From Bacillota bacterium (GTDB lineage Bacteria > Bacillota > Clostridia > Oscillospirales > Acutalibacteraceae): a stretch of 8,291 nt of DNA. Shown here in pieces: positions 5,656-8,291 of this stretch. The translations under genes and the position numbers were made by a program. Each line of letters opens with the position of its first letter. Positions within the stretch are counted from its first letter, which is position 1. The notes under the pieces were generated by a model that saw only the letters and a program-made list of their open reading frames with translations, ran no database searches and had not been told where the DNA came from. The stretch covers positions 1 to 8,291 of the forward strand of contig WQTL01000434.1 of assembly GCA_009786275.1 (NCBI GenBank). Reading direction: 5' to 3'.

Positions 5656-6324
5656 ATGAACCCCCTTCCCTCCCCCCTCTTCCCCCTTTACCTGCAAATC
5701 CTCCTGCGGGAAAACGCGAAGCACAACCTCACCGCCATCACCGGCCCGGAGGAAATCCGGCAGAAGCATTTCGCGGACAGCCTTGCCCTGCTGGACGACG
5801 ACCCCTGTATCCTCCCTCCTCATGCCTCCCTCCTGGACGTGGGTTCGGGCGGGGGGTTCCCGGGCGTGCCGCTGAAGCTCGCGCGGCCGGATATCGCTCT
5901 GACGCTGCTGGAGGCCACGGGCAAGAAGGCCGGGTTCCTGCGCGCGCTGGCGGAGGAGCTGGGCATAGAGGCGGCGGTTCTCCATGCCCGGGCGGAGATT
6001 TGCGCGCACGAACCTGCGCACCGGGAGCAATACGACGTTGTAACGGCGCGGGCCGTGGCGGCGCTGCCCATGCTGTGCGAGCTCTGCCTGCCCTTTGTGA
6101 AGCCGGGCGGGGTGTTCGCGGCCTACAAGGGCCCGCGCGAAAATGCGGAGGAGGAATTGCGCGCGGCGGCCAACGCGATCCGGATATTGGGCGCGAGGGT
6201 GGAGCGGGTGCACGGCGAATCCACGGCATACGGCGGGCGCACGAGAATTGTGCTCAGAAAGATATCGCAAACACCGGCAAAATACCCGCGCAACCACGGC
6301 GCTATGACAAAAAAACCGCTGTAA
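5656..6324 (+). CDS. rsmG: 16S rRNA (guanine-N7)-methyltransferase RsmG (GidB)
   Basis: RsmG uses S-adenosylmethionine to methylate N7 of G527 (E. coli numbering) in 16S rRNA. Its loss in other bacteria gives low-level streptomycin resistance. The 222-residue protein is of normal length. Motifs are NLTAI (residues 24-28), HFADSL, the SAM-binding LLDVGSGGGFPG (about 59-70), the acidic strand end LLEATGKKAGFL, YDVVTARAVAALPML (126-140), LPFVKPGGVFAAYKG, and the terminal YPR..G...KKPL signature. AAAGGAG ends 5 nt before the ATG. It is normally directly after mnmG, but here the toxin-antitoxin pair separates them. Confidence 0.97.
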   Translation: MNPLPSPLFPLYLQILLRENAKHNLTAITGPEEIRQKHFADSLALLDDDPCILPPHASLLDVGSGGGFPGVPLKLARPDIALTLLEATGKKAGFLRALAEELGIEAAVLHARAEICAHEPAHREQYDVVTARAVAALPMLCELCLPFVKPGGVFAAYKGPRENAEEELRAAANAIRILGARVERVHGESTAYGGRTRIVLRKISQTPAKYPRNHGAMTKKPL

Positions 6325-6361
6325 AAAGCAAATACATGCCGAAACTTGCGATGGGAAATCC

Positions 6362-6390
6362 TGGACATTCCCCTGCTTTGGTGGTATAAT
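6362..6390 (+). promoter_or_regulatory. noc promoter
   Basis: TGGACA (6362-6367, five of six consensus bases), a 17-bp spacer and TGGTATAAT (6382-6390, extended -10) precede the noc start by about 60 nt. ACATTCCC (6365-6372) and GGGAATGT (6404-6411) form an exact 8-bp inverted repeat around the -10. GGGAAAT (6353-6359) lies just upstream. Confidence 0.88.
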
Positions 6391-6450
6391 GCAATCAAAG
6401 CAAGGGAATGTGTTGTTTTGGTTCACGCAGCAAAAACGGAGGCCTGCGAA

Positions 6451-7284
6451 ATGCGAGGACAAGCCAAACGGAAAAAGGCCGGCGTCGTGCTGATGCTGTC
6501 GGCGGACGAAATTCTGCCGAACCCCAGCCAGCCGCGGCGGCAGTTCGACGCCCGGGAGCTGCAGGGCCTGTCGGAGAGCATACGCGAAAACGGGATCCTG
6601 CAGCCCCTGACCGTGCGCAGGGCGCAGGGCGGCTGCTACGAGCTCATCGCCGGGGAGCGCAGGCTCCGCGCGGCGCAGATGGCCGGGCTGGAACGTATCC
6701 CCTGCCTGCTCACGGAGGTGAGCGACGAGCGCTCGGCGGTGCTTGCCCTGGTGGAAAATTTGCAGCGGCAGGACCTGGGCTTCTTCGAGGAGGCGGAGGG
6801 CATCGCCCGGCTGATGAAGACCTGCGGGCTCCCCCAGGAGCAGATGGCCAGGACCCTGGGCCTCGCGCCCAGCACGCTCTCGAACAAGCTGCGGCTGCTC
6901 AAGCTCCCGCCGGATTTACGCGCGCAGATCGACGGGGCAGGGCTCACCGAGCGCCACGCCCGCGCCCTGCTGCGCCTGGACGACGAGCAGCAGCGCCGGC
7001 AAGTGCTCGCCACCGTGGTCGCGAAGCGCCTGAAGGTGCAGGAGACCGACAAGCTCATCGACTCCCTGCTCACCGCCGCGCCGAAACCCAGGCGGCCCGC
7101 CGTCACCTTGGTGCGGGACGTGCGGCTGTTCGTCAACACCATCCACCACGCGGTGGACGCCATGCGCCGCTGCGGCATCCCCGCCCTGAGCGACATGGCC
7201 GAAAGCGGGGAGTACCTGGTGTATACCGTGAGGATACCGAAGGGCAGCGCTACGGCGCAGCGGGAACGGCGCAGGGCGAGTTAG
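6451..7284 (+). CDS. noc: nucleoid occlusion protein Noc / ParB-family DNA-binding protein
   Basis: Noc is a CTP-dependent DNA clamp of the ParB family that, in B. subtilis, binds its own sites and prevents division over the nucleoid. The start chosen is ATG 6451, after GGAGG (6438-6442). Earlier in-frame starts would overlap the promoter. The 277-residue protein has the ParB N-domain motifs PNPSQPRRQF (24-32), YELIAGERRLRAAQ (63-76) and VENLQRQDL (101-109). A helix-turn-helix follows (LGLAPSTLSNKLRLLKL, 136-152), then LTERHARALL. The C-terminal part (RDVRLFVNTIHHAVDAM...YTVRIPK) resembles B. subtilis Noc rather than Spo0J. Its position after rsmG and before parA is that of noc. It lacks an obvious N-terminal amphipathic helix of the SFSRFFGLG type. 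About 13 extra residues follow RIPK, and the stop codon falls at the edge of a repeat. Confidence 0.88.
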   Translation: MRGQAKRKKAGVVLMLSADEILPNPSQPRRQFDARELQGLSESIRENGILQPLTVRRAQGGCYELIAGERRLRAAQMAGLERIPCLLTEVSDERSAVLALVENLQRQDLGFFEEAEGIARLMKTCGLPQEQMARTLGLAPSTLSNKLRLLKLPPDLRAQIDGAGLTERHARALLRLDDEQQRRQVLATVVAKRLKVQETDKLIDSLLTAAPKPRRPAVTLVRDVRLFVNTIHHAVDAMRRCGIPALSDMAESGEYLVYTVRIPKGSATAQRERRRAS

Positions 7285-7329
7285 CCCCCCTCTGGCCTGC
7301 GGGCCATCTCCCCCAAGGGGGCGACAGCC
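7281..7329 (+). repeat. GC-rich repeat-like element overlapping the noc stop
   Basis: From the noc stop codon the sequence turns into a structured run. GCCCCCCT (7285-7292) and CCCCC (7309-7313) can each pair with AGGGGGC (7316-7322), and GGCC/GGCC pair around 7294-7304. It resembles dispersed intergenic repeats I recall from clostridial genomes of this GC class (CCCCCTCTGGCCTGCGG type). It could act as a weak terminator for noc, though no U tract follows. Single copy here, so repeat status is inferred. Confidence 0.5.
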
Positions 7330-7414
7330 GAACAAACTTTTGTTGGAAATACAACAAAATGTTTCACGTGAAACAATCTGTTGGAAATACAACATAATGA
7401 ACAAACCGTGAACA
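7330..7414 (+). repeat. composite parS element, copy 2
   Basis: This is the same 85-bp element and orientation as at 3032-3116, with one base different. Dyads lie at 7341-7356 and 7379-7394 (both TGTTGGAAATACAACA here), with parS between them. The conserved tail TGAACAAACCGTGAACA is kept even though no gene starts after it here, so the tail belongs to the element and not to mnmG. Confidence 0.93.
7360..7375. other. parS centromere site, copy 2
   Basis: TGTTTCACGTGAAACA is a perfect consensus parS palindrome in the noc-parA intergenic region, 4298 bp from copy 1. Clusters of parS within a few kilobases near parAB are usual. Confidence 0.96.
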
Positions 7415-7415
7415 G

Positions 7416-7460
7416 GCGCGGGCGGCCGCGTCGGGAAGCCGGGGACGCCGTCCCCTACAA
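7416..7460 (-). repeat. GC-rich palindromic element (TGTAGGGGACGGCGTCCCC type)
   Basis: GGGGACG and CGTCCCC (7441-7455) form a perfect 7-bp inverted repeat around one base. Read on the minus strand, the element begins TGTAGGGG, as do the palindromic copies inside mnmG (TGTAGGGGCGG), which hints at a related repeat family. From 7461 to 7498 I see only a pyrimidine-rich stretch without a gene. Confidence 0.4.
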
Positions 7461-7498
7461 CATTGCTATCATCTTTCTCTTTCACACCCCCACATCAT

Positions 7499-7542
7499 CC
7501 GGCGGACGGGCGGGCGAGTAACATCGCCTGCCCGTTTGCCGG
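7499..7542 (+). ncRNA. long RNA hairpin between noc and parA
   Basis: Positions 7499-7517 pair with 7524-7542 over 19 bp around the loop GTAACA. Three of the pairs are G-U (7504/7537, 7505/7536, 7512/7529). All have G in the 5' arm, so the stem is continuous only as plus-strand RNA. No T run follows, so it is not a classical terminator. It could protect the noc mRNA end, be a repeat unit, or be part of a processed leader. There is no evidence that it is an independent RNA gene. Confidence 0.4.
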
Positions 7543-7560
7543 TGTTTGGACAAAATGATT

Positions 7561-7584
7561 GCGGGCGGCATTCTTGCCGCCCGC
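7561..7584. repeat. palindromic element, copy 3 (intergenic)
   Basis: GCGGGCGGCA (7561-7570) and TGCCGCCCGC (7575-7584) form a perfect 10-bp stem with loop TTCT. The 21-nt core (7563-7583) is identical to the cores of the two copies inside mnmG, but the CTGTAG lead is absent. It lies upstream of the parA promoter. Confidence 0.88.
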
Positions 7585-7620
7585 CTTGAATAAAAACAAA
7601 GAAAGTTAACAGCAAACCCC

Positions 7621-7649
7621 TTGCGCTTTCCGCCAAACAATGCTATAAT
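7621..7649 (+). promoter_or_regulatory. parA promoter
   Basis: TGCTATAAT (7641-7649) is an extended -10 with a perfect TATAAT hexamer. Only a poor -35 (TTGCGC, 7621-7626) lies 17 bp upstream. The expected start is about 35 nt before the parA ATG. Confidence 0.75.
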
Positions 7650-7692
7650 GAAAATTGGACGGGCATTTTTTTGCCGGAAAGGAATTGAAGAT

Positions 7693-8291
7693 ATGGGGAA
7701 GGTTATCGCGATTGTCAATCAGAAAGGCGGCGTGGGAAAGACAACCACCGCCGTCAACATGGCCGCGGCCATCGGCGCGCAGGGCTTTAAGGTGCTGCTG
7801 GCGGACGTGGACCCGCAGGGGAACGCCACCACCGGGCTGGGCATCAACAAGAAGAAACTAACGTGCTCCAGCTACGAGGTGATGATTGGCGGGCGCAAGG
7901 CCGGCGAGGCGGTGCTGGCCACGCAGTTCGCCAATGTGTGGCTGCTGCCAAGCAGCATGAACCTCGCGGGGGCTGAGCTGGAGCTGGTGGAGCTCCCGCA
8001 GCGCGAAAGCAAGCTGAAAGCGGCCCTGGCCATGATACGCGACGACTACGACTTCATCTTCATGGACTGCCCCCCGGCGCTGGGGCTGATCACCATCAAC
8101 GCCCTGTGCGCCAGCGACACCGTGATGGTGCCCATCCAGTGCGAGTACTTCGCCCTGGAGGGGCTGTCGCAGCTCATGAGCACGGTGCGGCAGGTCAAGC
8201 GCCTGTGGAACCCCCTCATCGACGTGGAGGGCGTGGTGCTCACCATGTACGACGGGCGGCTGAACCTCACCCAGGCCGTGGTGGACGAGGT
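7693..8291 (+). CDS. parA: chromosome-partitioning ATPase ParA/Soj, C-terminus cut by window edge
   Basis: ParA/Soj is a deviant Walker ATPase. It binds DNA nonspecifically as an ATP dimer and is stimulated by ParB on parS. In B. subtilis Soj also regulates DnaA. The 199 codons present contain the deviant Walker A KGGVGKTT (residues 11-18, signature Lys11), VDPQGNAT (39-46), LPSSMNLAGAELELV, Walker B FIFMDCPPALG (Asp125), PIQCEYFALEGLSQL and LTMYDGRLNLTQAVV. AAAGGA (7678-7683) precedes the ATG by 9 nt. About 50-60 residues are missing at the end. parB (spo0J) is expected just beyond the window. The next motif reads GRLNL rather than the common ARTNL, a minor deviation. Confidence 0.96.
   Translation, partial: MGKVIAIVNQKGGVGKTTTAVNMAAAIGAQGFKVLLADVDPQGNATTGLGINKKKLTCSSYEVMIGGRKAGEAVLATQFANVWLLPSSMNLAGAELELVELPQRESKLKAALAMIRDDYDFIFMDCPPALGLITINALCASDTVMVPIQCEYFALEGLSQLMSTVRQVKRLWNPLIDVEGVVLTMYDGRLNLTQAVVDE

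Noticed and set aside
6346..6450. 35-residue N-terminal extension of Noc
   Set aside because: It would need translation from upstream of the TATAAT at 6385-6390. ATG 6451 has a good ribosome binding site.
7285..7692. Possible small gene or CRISPR array in the noc-parA gap
   Set aside because: No open frame with a ribosome binding site was seen, and the repeats are palindromes of several kinds, not evenly spaced identical repeats with spacers.

Overview
This window reads as chromosomal DNA of a GC-rich Bacillota (Clostridia-type) bacterium, from the origin-proximal segregation region. The reasons are the order mnmG - rsmG - noc - parA(soj), a Noc-type ParB paralogue (known mainly from Bacillota), and two perfect parS sites (TGTTTCACGTGAAACA). 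The housekeeping genes are GC-rich, at about two thirds GC by eye. I cannot name a genus.

Left part, minus strand. Cofactor-independent phosphoglycerate mutase (gpmI) runs off the left edge and has its own sigma-A-type promoter. Upstream of it lies a secreted protein of unknown function, with lower GC, ending in an intrinsic terminator. This gene follows tRNA-Pro(TGG), and both appear to start from one consensus promoter (TTGACT-17-TATAAT). The short tRNA-to-gene leader can fold in two mutually exclusive ways, one of which covers the ribosome binding site.

Right part, plus strand. A divergent promoter precedes mnmG, and a composite parS cluster lies in its 5' leader. mnmG is followed by a DinJ/YafQ-type toxin-antitoxin pair placed between mnmG and rsmG, which are usually adjacent. 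Then come rsmG, a Noc-like gene with its own promoter, a 408-nt intergenic stretch packed with repeats and a second parS cluster, and parA, cut by the right edge. mnmG and rsmG modify tRNA and 16S rRNA. Noc, ParA and parS belong to chromosome segregation and division-site control.

The most unusual signals are these. (1) An 85-bp element occurs twice with one base difference. In it, parS is centred between two other 16-bp dyads, each exactly 19 bp away, giving a regular array of three. (2) A GC-rich palindrome, GGGCGGCATTCTTGCCGCCC, occurs twice in frame inside mnmG, encoding VGAAFLPP both times, and a third time as an intergenic hairpin. A different palindrome makes a similar in-frame insertion in gpmI. 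(3) The Noc-like protein has three of the four residues known to set Noc rather than ParB specificity, with an unexpected proline at the fourth. (4) A 19-bp stem between noc and parA pairs fully only as plus-strand RNA.
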